From Desulfoprunum benzoelyticum (GTDB lineage: Bacteria > Desulfobacterota > Desulfobulbia > Desulfobulbales > Desulfocapsaceae): a stretch of DNA of 64,000 bases. A program made the position numbers and the translations under genes. The DNA is taken from contig NZ_JACHEO010000001.1 in NCBI RefSeq assembly GCF_014201505.1, positions 62,001 through 126,000 of the forward strand. The letters are read 5' to 3'. Below the pieces are notes generated by a model. It worked only from the letters and a program-made list of their open reading frames with translations. It was not told the DNA's origin and did not search any database. Shown in pieces: positions 8,649 through 18,080 of this stretch; the first letter of the stretch is position 1; the number at the start of each line of letters is the position of its first letter.

Positions 8649-10160
8649 TCATTTCTGTGGCTGAATATGATCAAGAGCGACTTGGCCGGAGATCTGGCCG
8701 GTCCCCTGGACCGTGGCGATTTGAGATTGAGCTGCCGGTGTAATTCTGGCAATGAAGGGTTGCGGGAATACCCCCATAAACAGGATCAGCAGGATGACCG
8801 GCAGAAAGGCCAGGGTCTCGCAGATGCTCAGATCTGCAAAACCATTGGTCCTATCGTTACCTTTTTCAAAGAAAACACGCTGGAACATCCACAGCATGTA
8901 ACAGACTCCAATGATCAGTGTGGTGGCGGCGAGGACACCTAGAGTGGTATCAAATTTGATCGCTCCCATTATGATCAGGAACTCGCCGATAAAACCGCTG
9001 GTGCCGGGAAGGCCGACCGAAGCCAGCAGGGCGATTGCAAAAAAACAGGCGAAGATTGGCGCCTGGCGGGCGATGCCGCCGAGGTCAGAGATTTCTCTTG
9101 TCTGCAATCGGTCTTCAATGATGCCGATGAGGAGGAAGAGTAGGCCTGTGCTCGTTGCGTGGGCCATGATCTGATATATCGAGCCGGTGAGCGCTTGGAT
9201 ATTAAGGCAAAAGAGGCCGAGGGCGAGGATGCCCATATGAGACGCTGAGGAAAAGGCGAGCAGGCGTTTGATGTCTTTTTGGCCGATGGCGGCAATGCCG
9301 CAATATATCAGGCCGATAACGGCAGCCCAGGCTAGCGGCATGGCATAACGAACAAGCTCCGGACCAAATATCGGCATGATGAAACGAATGACGGCGTAGA
9401 TACCGATTTTAGCCATAATTGCAGACAGCAGAAAGGTGGCTGCGGCTGGTGCTTCCGTGTACGCATCGGGAAGCCAGGTGTGGAGAGGAAAGATCGGGAT
9501 CTTGATGGCGAAGGCGATCATGAAGGCAAAGAATGATAATGCCGCAGCCTTGTCGCTGAGTTGAAGTCCGGCAAGACCGGCTGTATCGAACGACCAAACT
9601 CCGTACTGACCATGAAACGCGACGCCGAGATAGATGATTGCGGCCAGCATCAACAACGAGCCAGATACGGTATAGAGCATGATCTTGATAGTCGCAGCCT
9701 TACGGTTTGGACCACCGTAAATACCGATCATGAAAAAAATCGGCAGGAGCATAACCTCCCAGAAGGCATAGAAGAGCACCAGGTCGGCCGCACATATTGC
9801 TCCAGCCATCGCTCCCTGAGTGACCAGCAAGCTCCCGTAAAAGGCCCGTGGCCTGTCCTTGACGACTACAAAGACGATTGGAATCAGGGCAGCCCCGGTC
9901 AACAGAACGAAAAGGCTGATCCCATCGACACCGATCCGGTAAAAGATACCTACGGATTCAATCAGGGATCGAGTTTCAGTGAATTCGAGCTGTCCATTGC
10001 CAGTGAATCCAAGGTAGACCTTGATCCCGAAGAACAGGACGACCAAAGACACAATGAGTCCGATCCTTCGTGCGGTCGTGGAGCTGAACGGTATCAGCAT
10101 TGCTGCCAGACCGATGACGATCGGCAGAAAAATCATGGTGGAGAGGACGTTTTCAAACAT
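8649..10160 (-). CDS. nuoM: NADH-quinone oxidoreductase subunit M
   Basis: 503 residues, about 14 transmembrane helices. Antiporter-like proton-channel subunit of complex I. Typical motifs are the charged-helix segment YAFWEVMLLPIFFMIG (conserved Glu in TM5), IPIFPLHTWLPDAYTEAP, the central-helix Lys in GQKDIKRLLAFSSASHMG, and SVGLPGTSGFIGEF. The length is normal for NuoM. It starts 13 bases after the nuoL stop and precedes nuoN by 13 bases, consistent with one polycistronic message. Confidence 0.96.
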   Translation of the reverse strand: MFENVLSTMIFLPIVIGLAAMLIPFSSTTARRIGLIVSLVVLFFGIKVYLGFTGNGQLEFTETRSLIESVGIFYRIGVDGISLFVLLTGAALIPIVFVVVKDRPRAFYGSLLVTQGAMAGAICAADLVLFYAFWEVMLLPIFFMIGIYGGPNRKAATIKIMLYTVSGSLLMLAAIIYLGVAFHGQYGVWSFDTAGLAGLQLSDKAAALSFFAFMIAFAIKIPIFPLHTWLPDAYTEAPAAATFLLSAIMAKIGIYAVIRFIMPIFGPELVRYAMPLAWAAVIGLIYCGIAAIGQKDIKRLLAFSSASHMGILALGLFCLNIQALTGSIYQIMAHATSTGLLFLLIGIIEDRLQTREISDLGGIARQAPIFACFFAIALLASVGLPGTSGFIGEFLIIMGAIKFDTTLGVLAATTLIIGVCYMLWMFQRVFFEKGNDRTNGFADLSICETLAFLPVILLILFMGVFPQPFIARITPAAQSQIATVQGTGQISGQVALDHIQPQK

Positions 10161-10173
10161 GCGGACCTCTTTC

Positions 10174-12087
10174 CTACTTGAATGATTGGGTGAGCAAATA
10201 GCTCATCACGCTCAGGCCAATGATCATGTAAATTGCGTAGACACGAACATAGCCAACCTGCAGCAGTTTGAAAGTGGAGCCGAACTGCCGGTAGAACCAG
10301 ACGATCAACTGCACCGGCCCGTCGGTGACGTGAGCATCGATTAAGTTGCCGATCGCTGAACCTATAGCCTTGTAGGGCCGTACAAACAGTACATCATAAA
10401 GCTCGTTGATCCGGAAGGTATGATAGGCGAAACTGGAGAAACCACTGTATACCGGTTCCTCAGCCCCCTTGCCGAATTTTCGATAAGCGATGAATATGCC
10501 GATCGCGAAGGCGGCGACACTGGCGGCTATGGCTATGATCTCAATGCTGTGCGAAGCCTCGTGAGCATGCTCGGCAAGACTGGGTGCCAGCCAGTGGGTA
10601 ACCTGCTGTGAACCGCCGAACAAGGAAGGAAGGTTGAGGAAACCGGCAAACAAAGCGCCGATAGCGAGTATTACCAGCGGTACAGTCATGACTGCTGGTG
10701 GTTCGTGGGCGTGCTCATAGGCATGGGCATCACGAGGACTGCCATGAAAAACGACAAAGATCATACGGAAGGTATAGTAGGCAGTCATGCCGGCAACCAG
10801 GACACCGACCACCCAGATTCCGGTATGGCCTGATGCCAGTGCCGAGTAGAGGATCTCGTCCTTGCTGAAAAATCCCGAGAAAGGAGGGCAGCCGGCAAGG
10901 GCTAATGACCCGATCAGCATCGTCTTGTAAGTCAGTGGCAGTTTGGTCTTAAGTCCACCCATTTTCCAGATGTTCTGTTCGTGGTGCAGGGCATATATGA
11001 CCGAACCGGCGCCGAGAAACAGTAGGGCCTTGAAAAAGGCGTGAGTGAAGACATGAAAAATCCCGGCCGAATAGGCGGCAAGACCGACGCCGGCAAACAT
11101 GTAACCGAGCTGGCTGACGGTCGAATAGGCCAACACCTTCTTGATATCATTCTGGAACATGCCGTAGATAGCCGAGACCAGGGCGGTGAGGATGCCGGTC
11201 CAGGCTACGATCAACCCGACAGTCGGGACGTGAACATAGAGAAAGCTGAAACGGGCCACCATGTAGACACCGGCAGTAACCATTGTGGCGGCATGGATCA
11301 AAGCTGAGACTGGGGTCGGACCGGCCATTGCGTCCGGCAGCCAGACGTAAAGCGGTATCTGGGCCGATTTTCCTGTGGCGCCGACAAAGAGCAGCAGGCA
11401 CACCAGGGTAACGGTGGCCGGGGCCAGCATGTGCGCATTGGTTTTTAGTGAAATATAGTCAAATCCGGAATCTCCGATTGCCCAGAACAGGAAGGCCATG
11501 CCGAGGACAAAACCGAAATCACCGATACGGTTGACGATGAAAGCCTTGTTCCCGGCGAGGACGTTGCTTCGGTCCTCGCTATAGTAGCTGATCAGAAGAT
11601 AGGAGCAGAGCCCGACACCTTCCCAGCCGACGAACATGACTACCGGTCCGTTACCGAGGACGAGTATCAGCATGCTGCCGAGAAACAGGTTCAGGTAGGC
11701 GAAAAATTTGGCGAAGCTTTCATCTCCGGCCATATACCCGATTGAATAAATATGGATCAGTGAAGCGGTGAAGGTGACGAAGAGCAGCATCAGGGAACTG
11801 AGAGGATCAGCGAGAAATCCCATGCTGATATTCATTTCACCGACCTCGAACCAGGTAAAGACCTCGTGTGTGAGGGCGCGGCCATCGACGGGCAAACCGT
11901 TCAGGTCGAAAAAGACCTTCACAGCCAGGACGAAGGTCAGGATCGGTGTGGAACAGGCTAGAACGGCGTAGAGTTGATCCGGTAAACGCTTTTTCTTGCA
12001 GGTAGCAAGGTGCAGGATTCCGACTACTGCCGCGCCGATGAGGGGCAACAGCGGGATCATGCCGAGATATGATACATTCTGGGCCAT
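10174..12087 (-). CDS. nuoL: NADH-quinone oxidoreductase subunit L
   Basis: 637 residues, the largest antiporter-like subunit, about 16 transmembrane helices. Landmarks are MLILVLGNGPVVMFVGWEG (conserved Glu of TM5), QIPLYVWLPDAMAGPTPVSA, FQNDIKKVLAYSTVSQLGYM with the Lys of the central axis, and AGCPPFSGFFSKDEIL. The C-terminal part (about 480-637) contains the region that forms the lateral amphipathic helix along the membrane arm. It starts four bases after the nuoK stop, its ribosome binding site (AAGGGGTGA) lying inside the end of nuoK, so translation is probably coupled. Confidence 0.96.
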   Translation of the reverse strand: MAQNVSYLGMIPLLPLIGAAVVGILHLATCKKKRLPDQLYAVLACSTPILTFVLAVKVFFDLNGLPVDGRALTHEVFTWFEVGEMNISMGFLADPLSSLMLLFVTFTASLIHIYSIGYMAGDESFAKFFAYLNLFLGSMLILVLGNGPVVMFVGWEGVGLCSYLLISYYSEDRSNVLAGNKAFIVNRIGDFGFVLGMAFLFWAIGDSGFDYISLKTNAHMLAPATVTLVCLLLFVGATGKSAQIPLYVWLPDAMAGPTPVSALIHAATMVTAGVYMVARFSFLYVHVPTVGLIVAWTGILTALVSAIYGMFQNDIKKVLAYSTVSQLGYMFAGVGLAAYSAGIFHVFTHAFFKALLFLGAGSVIYALHHEQNIWKMGGLKTKLPLTYKTMLIGSLALAGCPPFSGFFSKDEILYSALASGHTGIWVVGVLVAGMTAYYTFRMIFVVFHGSPRDAHAYEHAHEPPAVMTVPLVILAIGALFAGFLNLPSLFGGSQQVTHWLAPSLAEHAHEASHSIEIIAIAASVAAFAIGIFIAYRKFGKGAEEPVYSGFSSFAYHTFRINELYDVLFVRPYKAIGSAIGNLIDAHVTDGPVQLIVWFYRQFGSTFKLLQVGYVRVYAIYMIIGLSVMSYLLTQSFK

Positions 12088-12091
12088 CTGG

Positions 12092-12388
12092 TCACCCCTT
12101 CAACAAGCTGAAGACATTTGTGTCGACCTTGCCGGTATGCTTGTGCAGCAGTATGACAACGGCAAGGGCGAGGGCCGCCTCCGCGGCAGCAACCGCCATT
12201 ACCAGCATGGCGAGAACGTGTCCATCCATGTTCTCATGCAGCCGGGCGAGGGCGATGAAAGCAAGATTGGCGGCATTCAGCATCAGTTCGACCGACATAA
12301 AGACGGTAAAGACGTTGCGCCTCGAGATGACGCCAAGGATGCCGAGGCAGAAGAGCAGGATACTGAGGGACAGGTAGTCATGAATCAT
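12092..12388 (-). CDS. nuoK: NADH-quinone oxidoreductase subunit K
   Basis: 98 residues with three transmembrane helices. Small membrane subunit of complex I; the two conserved buried Glu residues are visible in SVELMLNAANL (Glu34) and AVAAAEAALALAV (Glu70). The start is the ATG at 12388, whose last base begins the nuoJ stop (ATGA overlap), giving coupled translation. The longer open frame reaching 12883 is only the out-of-frame reading of nuoJ. Confidence 0.95.
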   Translation of the reverse strand: MIHDYLSLSILLFCLGILGVISRRNVFTVFMSVELMLNAANLAFIALARLHENMDGHVLAMLVMAVAAAEAALALAVVILLHKHTGKVDTNVFSLLKG

Positions 12389-12894
12389 TGGGTCATCTCC
12401 TTTTTCCCGGCAAGAACAACGGCACCGACCAGGGCGACGAGTAGCAGGATCGAGACGATCTCGAACGGCAGCAGCCAGTCGCGGAACAGTACCAGACCGA
12501 CCGACTTGACTTGTCCAAAGCCGTTGCCGACGATGTCGACATCTCCTTCCGGCAACGAGCTGACGATTTTCAGCAGGAGCAGGCCGATCGGAATGACCGC
12601 CAGACACCCGCCGAGGAGATAGGCCCACTTGCCTTTTTCGTCCGGGATGTCGGCAGGCTGGATATTGAGAAACATAATAATAAATATGATCAGGGACATG
12701 ATCGCCCCAGCATAGACGATAAGCTGCAGGGCAAAGAGCAGCGATGCCGAGAGCAGAGAGTAGAGCCCCGCCAGCGACACCAGGGTTACCACGAACCACA
12801 ATGCCCCGTTCATCGGATGCCGGCTGAGGATCAAACCAAGGGCGCCGAGCACCGACACGGTGGCGAATGCGTAGAACAGCCATTGACTGAGCAT
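12385..12894 (-). CDS. nuoJ: NADH-quinone oxidoreductase subunit J
   Basis: 169 residues from the ATG at 12894, five predicted transmembrane helices. Membrane subunit of complex I next to NuoA/H/K; the segment LLFALQLIVYAGAIMSLIIF is the characteristic third helix with the pi-bulge region. It begins five bases before the nuoI stop codon ends and overlaps nuoK by four bases. The open frame reaching 13053 is out-of-frame nuoI and was not used. Confidence 0.95.
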   Translation of the reverse strand: MLSQWLFYAFATVSVLGALGLILSRHPMNGALWFVVTLVSLAGLYSLLSASLLFALQLIVYAGAIMSLIIFIIMFLNIQPADIPDEKGKWAYLLGGCLAVIPIGLLLLKIVSSLPEGDVDIVGNGFGQVKSVGLVLFRDWLLPFEIVSILLLVALVGAVVLAGKKEMTQ

Positions 12895-12898
12895 GGTA

Positions 12899-13423
12899 TC
12901 ACAGCCCCCTTTTTTTGTAGTCTTCTTCGCTGAACGCCCCTGGCGTGGCCAGCAGTTCGTCCATTCCTTTGACGACGGAACTACGCTCAGAGGAAATGAC
13001 TGAGTAGATGCCGGTGTCCATACGGATGGCATCCATCGGACAAGCTTCGACACAATATCCGCAGTAAATGCATTCGAGCAGATCTATTTCAAAACGAATG
13101 GGCATCTTTTCCGATTTGCCGTCAACCCGTTCTCCCGCTTCGATCGAGATGCAGTGGGAAGGGCAATTGGTCTGGCACATGAAGCATGCGACGCATTTCA
13201 TCGTCCCGTCCTCATGGGTTGTCAGCCGATGCCGTCCCCGCCAGCGCGGTGTGATTTCCGGTTTGACCTCAGGGTAGTGGCGGACATAGGATTTCGAGTT
13301 GTCGAGCAGGATCCGCCAAAAATGGCCAAAGGTCGTGCGCATCCCTCTGAACACTTCGACCAGATAGAGCTTCTCGATGAAAGTGGAACCTTGGCGTTCC
13401 AAGGTCTTGATTTTTACAGTCAT
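12899..13423 (-). CDS. nuoI: NADH-quinone oxidoreductase subunit I (2 x [4Fe-4S])
   Basis: 174 residues from the ATG at 13423 (GAGGAATTCC precedes it). Ferredoxin-like subunit carrying clusters N6a and N6b: two CxxCxxCxxxC motifs, CVACFMCQTNCP (about residue 75) and CIYCGYCVEACP (about 118). It relays electrons from NuoG toward N2 in NuoB. An upstream in-frame start at 13507 would overlap nuoH by over 70 bases and is rejected. It lies between nuoH and nuoJ with only a few bases separating the genes. Confidence 0.95.
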   Translation of the reverse strand: MTVKIKTLERQGSTFIEKLYLVEVFRGMRTTFGHFWRILLDNSKSYVRHYPEVKPEITPRWRGRHRLTTHEDGTMKCVACFMCQTNCPSHCISIEAGERVDGKSEKMPIRFEIDLLECIYCGYCVEACPMDAIRMDTGIYSVISSERSSVVKGMDELLATPGAFSEEDYKKRGL

Positions 13424-13434
13424 GGAATTCCTCT

Positions 13435-14721
13435 TCAACTCAGAGCAACGACAACGGCGCTGGTGATAAAGATGTTCACGAGGGACATCGGCAGGAGAAT
13501 CTGCCAACCGAGTTTCTGCAGCTGATCATAACGGAACCGCGGCAGCGTCCAGCGTACCCAGACATAAACAAAACACATTATTGTGGCTTTCAACAGGAAG
13601 GAGGCCATCTGCAGCAGCACTACAAAAATCCGAACTCCGTCTGCACTGGGGTTGATTACCACCAAGGTAAGAAGAATGAGTTCGACGGCAGCGGCGAGGA
13701 TCCAACAGATCTTGATATAGACATTCGCTTCACGGACAAGGGGATCGTTTTGCCGATTGTAGTGGCTGACGTTGTTTTTCCGGATCCAGTTGGTGAAATA
13801 ATAAGTTATGACCGGCAGCAGCAGCATCAGCACGATGGCAATGGGCTGGGCGTACGCGACCATGGTCTCGGTGGCGAGCCAGGGGATCTGGTAGCCGCCG
13901 AAAAAGAGAGTGACGATGATCGCACTCGAGACGAACATCGCGACATACTCACCAAGGAAAAACATGCCGAATTTCATTGAACTGTACTCTATATGGAAAC
14001 CGGCGACGATTTCGCTTTCACCCTCGGCGAAGTCGAAGGGGGTGCGATTGGTCTCGGCAAAGGCAGCAACAATGAAAATGACAACGCCGAGTGGTTGGAG
14101 AATCACCCCCCACATTGGAATGAAGCCGAACAGCAGTTGTCCCTGAAATCTTGCGATCTCACTGAGATTGACCGTGCCGTAGACCACCAGCAGGCTGACA
14201 ATGGCCAGACCCATCGGGATTTCGTAGGCGATAACCTGTGCAGCGGATCGTAATCCACCGAGGATGCCGTATTTATTATGCGACGACCAGCCGGCGAGGA
14301 TAATTCCGTAGACTGCAAAACCAGTGCAAGCCAAGAACCAAAGTATGCCGATGTCGAGGGGGACGGTCTGCATAATGTAGCTTTTGCCGCCCAAAATCAG
14401 CGTATCAGCAAAGGGAATCACTGCGAATGAGACCAGGGCGGTGAAGAAGACCAGTACCGGCGCAAGGACAAAGTAGAACTTATGCTGTATATGCCCAGCG
14501 ATCATATCCTCCTTGAAGATCAGCTTCACTCCATCGGCGAGATTCTGCACCAGTCCGCCGGCTCGGAAACCAAAAATATTGCAACGGTTTGGGCCTAGGC
14601 GGTCCTGAATAAATCCGGCACCTCGACGCTCCATCCATACCCCGATCGCGATGAAGCAGATCGGGATGAAGGCGCCGAAGGCGACCCGGAGGACGACCAT
14701 GAGGATATCAAGCTGTGACAT
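13435..14721 (-). CDS. nuoH: NADH-quinone oxidoreductase subunit H, with extended insert
   Basis: 428 residues, clearly longer than the roughly 325-340 usual for NuoH. The quinone-chamber landmarks are intact: ERRGAGFIQDRLGPNRCN near the N-terminus, the acidic loop AFAETNRTPFDFAEGESEIV and EYSSMKFGMFFLGEY. The extra length sits after this loop, with additional hydrophobic and charged segments (TYYFTNWIRKNNVSHYNRQN) before the conserved C-terminal helix VWVRWTLPRFRYDQL. Complex I subunit forming the quinone entry site and joining the two arms. GGAGAAGGAGA precedes the start, which overlaps the nuoG stop by 14 bases. Confidence 0.93.
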   Translation of the reverse strand: MSQLDILMVVLRVAFGAFIPICFIAIGVWMERRGAGFIQDRLGPNRCNIFGFRAGGLVQNLADGVKLIFKEDMIAGHIQHKFYFVLAPVLVFFTALVSFAVIPFADTLILGGKSYIMQTVPLDIGILWFLACTGFAVYGIILAGWSSHNKYGILGGLRSAAQVIAYEIPMGLAIVSLLVVYGTVNLSEIARFQGQLLFGFIPMWGVILQPLGVVIFIVAAFAETNRTPFDFAEGESEIVAGFHIEYSSMKFGMFFLGEYVAMFVSSAIIVTLFFGGYQIPWLATETMVAYAQPIAIVLMLLLPVITYYFTNWIRKNNVSHYNRQNDPLVREANVYIKICWILAAAVELILLTLVVINPSADGVRIFVVLLQMASFLLKATIMCFVYVWVRWTLPRFRYDQLQKLGWQILLPMSLVNIFITSAVVVALS

Positions 14722-16270
14722 GATCAGTCTCCTTCTCCTTCAGATTCAATCCAGCAGTGGGAAAAGCGGTTGCCTCGATTCCGGCGAGGACCGGGATCGC
14801 ATCCTGCATCGCCTTGGTGATAGTGACGTCATCGGTCACCGGTCCACCAAGCAGACGAACTACCTCAATCATGTTCGGAACTGGATCATTTTTAACTACC
14901 GCCGCCGTGAACCGTTGCAGTATCTGGTCCTGGTTTATGATCGTCCCGCCATATTCGCTGTATGAGGAGACAGAGAAGGCGACTGTTGCCTTGCGGGTAA
15001 GTGTGTTGTCATGGCTGCTGACGGCGATGACGGTCAAAGCAGAAAGCTTCTCAGTAAAAGTACCGCTCGCTTCGCTACGCAGCAGATCGTTGTTGAAGTT
15101 GACAAGCAGATCGGCTTCGTTCAAGGCCAGCCTGAATGCTTCCAGTGTGGTATCGATTCCAAGGGCGGCGAAGCCGGCCCTATTGGCAGACTTGTCATCC
15201 CGTATCAGGAAATCGTCTCCGTCTCCTTCCATGATATAGCTGTCGCTGTATCCCGAGACCCTCCCTTTACGGGCGGTGGCTAACCCCTTGATCGCAATCA
15301 TCTGCTCGAGGGTACAATTCGGTGAGATCAGGAAAAGCGGTTTGCGGGCATTTTCGATCTTGCGGCGAGCAGTTTCCACAGCCTCGTCGATGGTGCAGTC
15401 TTTGCCGGCAAGTCGGGTGGTGCCCAGACGACCTTCATTCTCCTGATGATAACTCAATCGACCGGCGTCGCAGATGAAATAGCCATTGACCAGTCCATTA
15501 TGGCGTGCACGGAAACGATAGATACGATCATCTCCACCTTTTTCGCGGTTATGGTCAATGAAAATATTGCAGCCTTTTGCGCAACCATGGCAGATTCCGG
15601 ACGACCTTGACAGAAACCACGCCCGCTGTTTGAACCGGAAGTCCTTGCTAGTCATCGCCCCTACCGGGCAGAGATCGACGACATTGAGGGCGTAGCGGTT
15701 ATCGAGTTTTCGGCCGGGAAACGTTGTTACCCGTGCTTCATCAGAACGATTAACGATACCGAGTTCACCGGTTTTGGTAATCAAGCGAGTGAAACGGACG
15801 CAACGGGCGCAGAGGACGCAACGCTCCTGGTCATGGATGACGCCGCAGCCGAAATCCATCTTTTTGCCTTTGAGCACCTGTGGCACACGCATTCGGCTGG
15901 CCTGGTGATCATAGGTCATATAGTAGTCCTGCAGGGTGCATTCTCCGGCCTGATCGCAGACCGGGCAATCGGTCGGATGGTTGATCAATTCCAGCTCCAT
16001 GACATCATGCTGGATTTTCTTGATCTTCTCGGTGTCGAGCTGAACTTTCAGTCCCTCTGCGACCGGAGTCTTGCAGGCAGGGACGAGCGGCGGTCGGCCG
16101 TCTTCGATGCCGACCAGGCACATTCGGCAGTTGCCGTCCGCACCCAGGGCCGGATGATAGCAGAAGTGGGGAATCTCGACACCGATAACCTTGAAGGCAT
16201 CGATGAGGTTCTTCCCGGATTCCACTTCGACCTCTTGTCCGTTGACAAAGAGTTTTACCGTCTCAGCCAT
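14708..16270 (-). CDS. nuoG: NADH-quinone oxidoreductase subunit G (iron-sulfur, short form)
   Basis: 520 residues. An N-terminal [2Fe-2S] ferredoxin domain has CYHPALGADGNCRMC; the His-Cys cluster domain follows (HPTDCPVCDQAGEC), then CVLCARCVRF with a later partner Cys in VDLCPVGAM, and a molybdopterin-oxidoreductase-like [4Fe-4S] site CHGCAKGCN. The rest is a shortened version of the inactive oxidoreductase domain; E. coli NuoG is over 900 residues, so the C-terminal part is much reduced here, a known shorter form in some bacteria. It receives electrons from NuoE/F. It lies 21 bases after nuoF. Confidence 0.92.
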   Translation of the reverse strand: MAETVKLFVNGQEVEVESGKNLIDAFKVIGVEIPHFCYHPALGADGNCRMCLVGIEDGRPPLVPACKTPVAEGLKVQLDTEKIKKIQHDVMELELINHPTDCPVCDQAGECTLQDYYMTYDHQASRMRVPQVLKGKKMDFGCGVIHDQERCVLCARCVRFTRLITKTGELGIVNRSDEARVTTFPGRKLDNRYALNVVDLCPVGAMTSKDFRFKQRAWFLSRSSGICHGCAKGCNIFIDHNREKGGDDRIYRFRARHNGLVNGYFICDAGRLSYHQENEGRLGTTRLAGKDCTIDEAVETARRKIENARKPLFLISPNCTLEQMIAIKGLATARKGRVSGYSDSYIMEGDGDDFLIRDDKSANRAGFAALGIDTTLEAFRLALNEADLLVNFNNDLLRSEASGTFTEKLSALTVIAVSSHDNTLTRKATVAFSVSSYSEYGGTIINQDQILQRFTAAVVKNDPVPNMIEVVRLLGGPVTDDVTITKAMQDAIPVLAGIEATAFPTAGLNLKEKETDHVTA

Positions 16271-16291
16271 GATGGTTCCTTCTCACGTGAT

Positions 16292-17560
16292 TCATGCTTG
16301 TTCGGGCTTGGGCCGGTCCGTGGCGTAGGCCACAAATTCTGACCGGAATTTGTCCAGATAGCTGCGCACCGGCATAGTGCAGGCGGCCGAAAGGACGCAG
16401 ACCGTCTTCATCTCGATATTGTCACAGAGTTCCCTGAGCAGTTCGATGTCGGCAATGGTCCCTTCACCACGCAGCAGCTGTTTGACAATCTTCAGCATCC
16501 AGCCGAGTCCCTCGCGGCAGGGAGTGCACTGGCCGCAGGATTCATGGTGATAGAAGTCGATGAGATTTTTTGTTAGTTCGACCACATCGACCGTTTCGTC
16601 GAGGACAACGATACCACCGGATCCGAACATCGTCTTGTGGGCCGCCATCGATTCGTAGTCAAGAGTCGCCGTTGCTGCCTCCTCCGGAGTCAGCACTGGA
16701 GTCGAACTGCCACCGGGGATGACGGCCTTCAGTTTTCTTCCCCGCCAGACACCGCCGGCCATCTTTTCGATAACTTCAAGAAGAGGCAGACCGAGAGGCA
16801 GTTCGTACATGCCAGGTTTCTCAACGTGGCCTGAGATCCCGAAGAGATGGGTTCCCGGGCTTTTTTCAGTGCCATAGGCCTTATAGGCTGCAGCACCGTT
16901 GGCGAGAATGAACGGCAGTGAGGCAATGGTCTGAACGTTGTTGATGATTGTCGGGCAGCCATAGAGTCCGGCTACGGCTGGAAACGGCGGTTTGCTGCGG
17001 GGTTGTCCTTTTCGCCCCTCGATCGACTCGAGAAGGGCGGTTTCCTCGCCGCAGACATAGGCGCCGGCGCCGCGGTGGACGGTGACGTCGAGCTTGAAAT
17101 CATGACCGGCGACCTTCTCCCCGAGATAGCCGGCGGCATATGCCTCATCGATGGCGAACTGCAGAGCCTTGCGCTGAGTCGTATACTCGCCGCGAATGTA
17201 TATATAGCAGTCATGACAGCCGATGGCGTAACAGCAGATGATAATGCCTTCGATGAGGAGATGGGGGTCGCGGGTGAGGATATATCGATCCTTGAATGTC
17301 GCCGGTTCCGATTCATCGGAGTTGACGGTAAGGTACACCGGTTTATCCACTCCTTTCGGGAGGAACGACCATTTGAGGCCCGCCGGAAACCCGGCGCCAC
17401 CACGCCCACGCAATCCACTGTTTTTGACCTCGTCGGTGACATCAGCTGGCGGCATCGCAAAGACCTTGTCGAGCGTGGCGTAGGCGCCATGCTGTTTGGC
17501 CACTTCCAGAAGGTGGGCATCGGCGATGTCGAATTTTCGGCTGAGAATCCTTACTTCCAT
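16292..17560 (-). CDS. nuoF: NADH-quinone oxidoreductase subunit F (NADH/FMN site)
   Basis: 422 residues, normal length. It oxidises NADH: the FMN/NADH loop GRGGAGFPAGLKW is at about 52-64, the acidic NADH-binding stretch SDESEPATFKDR follows, then GAGAYVCGEETAL, and the N3 [4Fe-4S] ligands are in ESCGQCTPCREG with a fourth Cys in MKTVCVLSAAC. Unlike fused hydrogenase-type homologues it has no extra ferredoxin domain, which supports a genuine complex I role. It follows nuoE by 13 bases. Confidence 0.96.
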   Translation of the reverse strand: MEVRILSRKFDIADAHLLEVAKQHGAYATLDKVFAMPPADVTDEVKNSGLRGRGGAGFPAGLKWSFLPKGVDKPVYLTVNSDESEPATFKDRYILTRDPHLLIEGIIICCYAIGCHDCYIYIRGEYTTQRKALQFAIDEAYAAGYLGEKVAGHDFKLDVTVHRGAGAYVCGEETALLESIEGRKGQPRSKPPFPAVAGLYGCPTIINNVQTIASLPFILANGAAAYKAYGTEKSPGTHLFGISGHVEKPGMYELPLGLPLLEVIEKMAGGVWRGRKLKAVIPGGSSTPVLTPEEAATATLDYESMAAHKTMFGSGGIVVLDETVDVVELTKNLIDFYHHESCGQCTPCREGLGWMLKIVKQLLRGEGTIADIELLRELCDNIEMKTVCVLSAACTMPVRSYLDKFRSEFVAYATDRPKPEQA

Positions 17561-17573
17561 CGATGCTTCTCCT

Positions 17574-18080
17574 TTACCGCAGCCCTGACAAGAGCTGTTT
17601 CAGTTTTTCGACATCCATGTTTTCATGGAATTCGCCGTTGATCTGGACAACCGGCGCAGTGCCGCAATGGCCGAGACATTCAACCTCTTCGAGGCTGAAT
17701 TGGCCGTCTTCACTTATCTCTCCAGGCCGGATGCCGATCTCATTTGCCAGATAATCAACAATTTCCTGTTTGCCCCGCAGCCAGCAGGACAGTGTCCGGC
17801 ATATACAGATGTGATTTCTGCCGACCGGATGGAGATTGTACATGGTGTAGAAGGTCGCTGCCTCGTAGACCTGGCTGGCGAAGGTGCCAATCCGGTCGGC
17901 GATATAGGCGATAGCCTCTCCCGGAACCCATCCTTCCTGTTCCTGGGTCAGCCAGAGCGCCGGCAGAATCATCGATTCTCTGCTCGGATATCGTTTGACG
18001 AGGTATTCAAATTCGGCATCGCGCTCGGCGTCGAATTGAAAGGGTTTTCCGGTAAAGATCAGGTGTGAACGATCACTCAT
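17574..18080 (-). CDS. nuoE: NADH-quinone oxidoreductase subunit E ([2Fe-2S])
   Basis: 168 residues, a thioredoxin-fold [2Fe-2S] protein (cluster N1a). The four cysteine ligands are read as CICRTLSCWLRG (first pair) and ECLGHCGTAPV (second pair). The N-terminal helical region has the usual ALWLTQEQEGWVP. It forms the dehydrogenase tip with NuoF. Its start overlaps the nuoCD stop by four bases (ATGA), indicating coupled translation. Confidence 0.96.
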   Translation of the reverse strand: MSDRSHLIFTGKPFQFDAERDAEFEYLVKRYPSRESMILPALWLTQEQEGWVPGEAIAYIADRIGTFASQVYEAATFYTMYNLHPVGRNHICICRTLSCWLRGKQEIVDYLANEIGIRPGEISEDGQFSLEEVECLGHCGTAPVVQINGEFHENMDVEKLKQLLSGLR

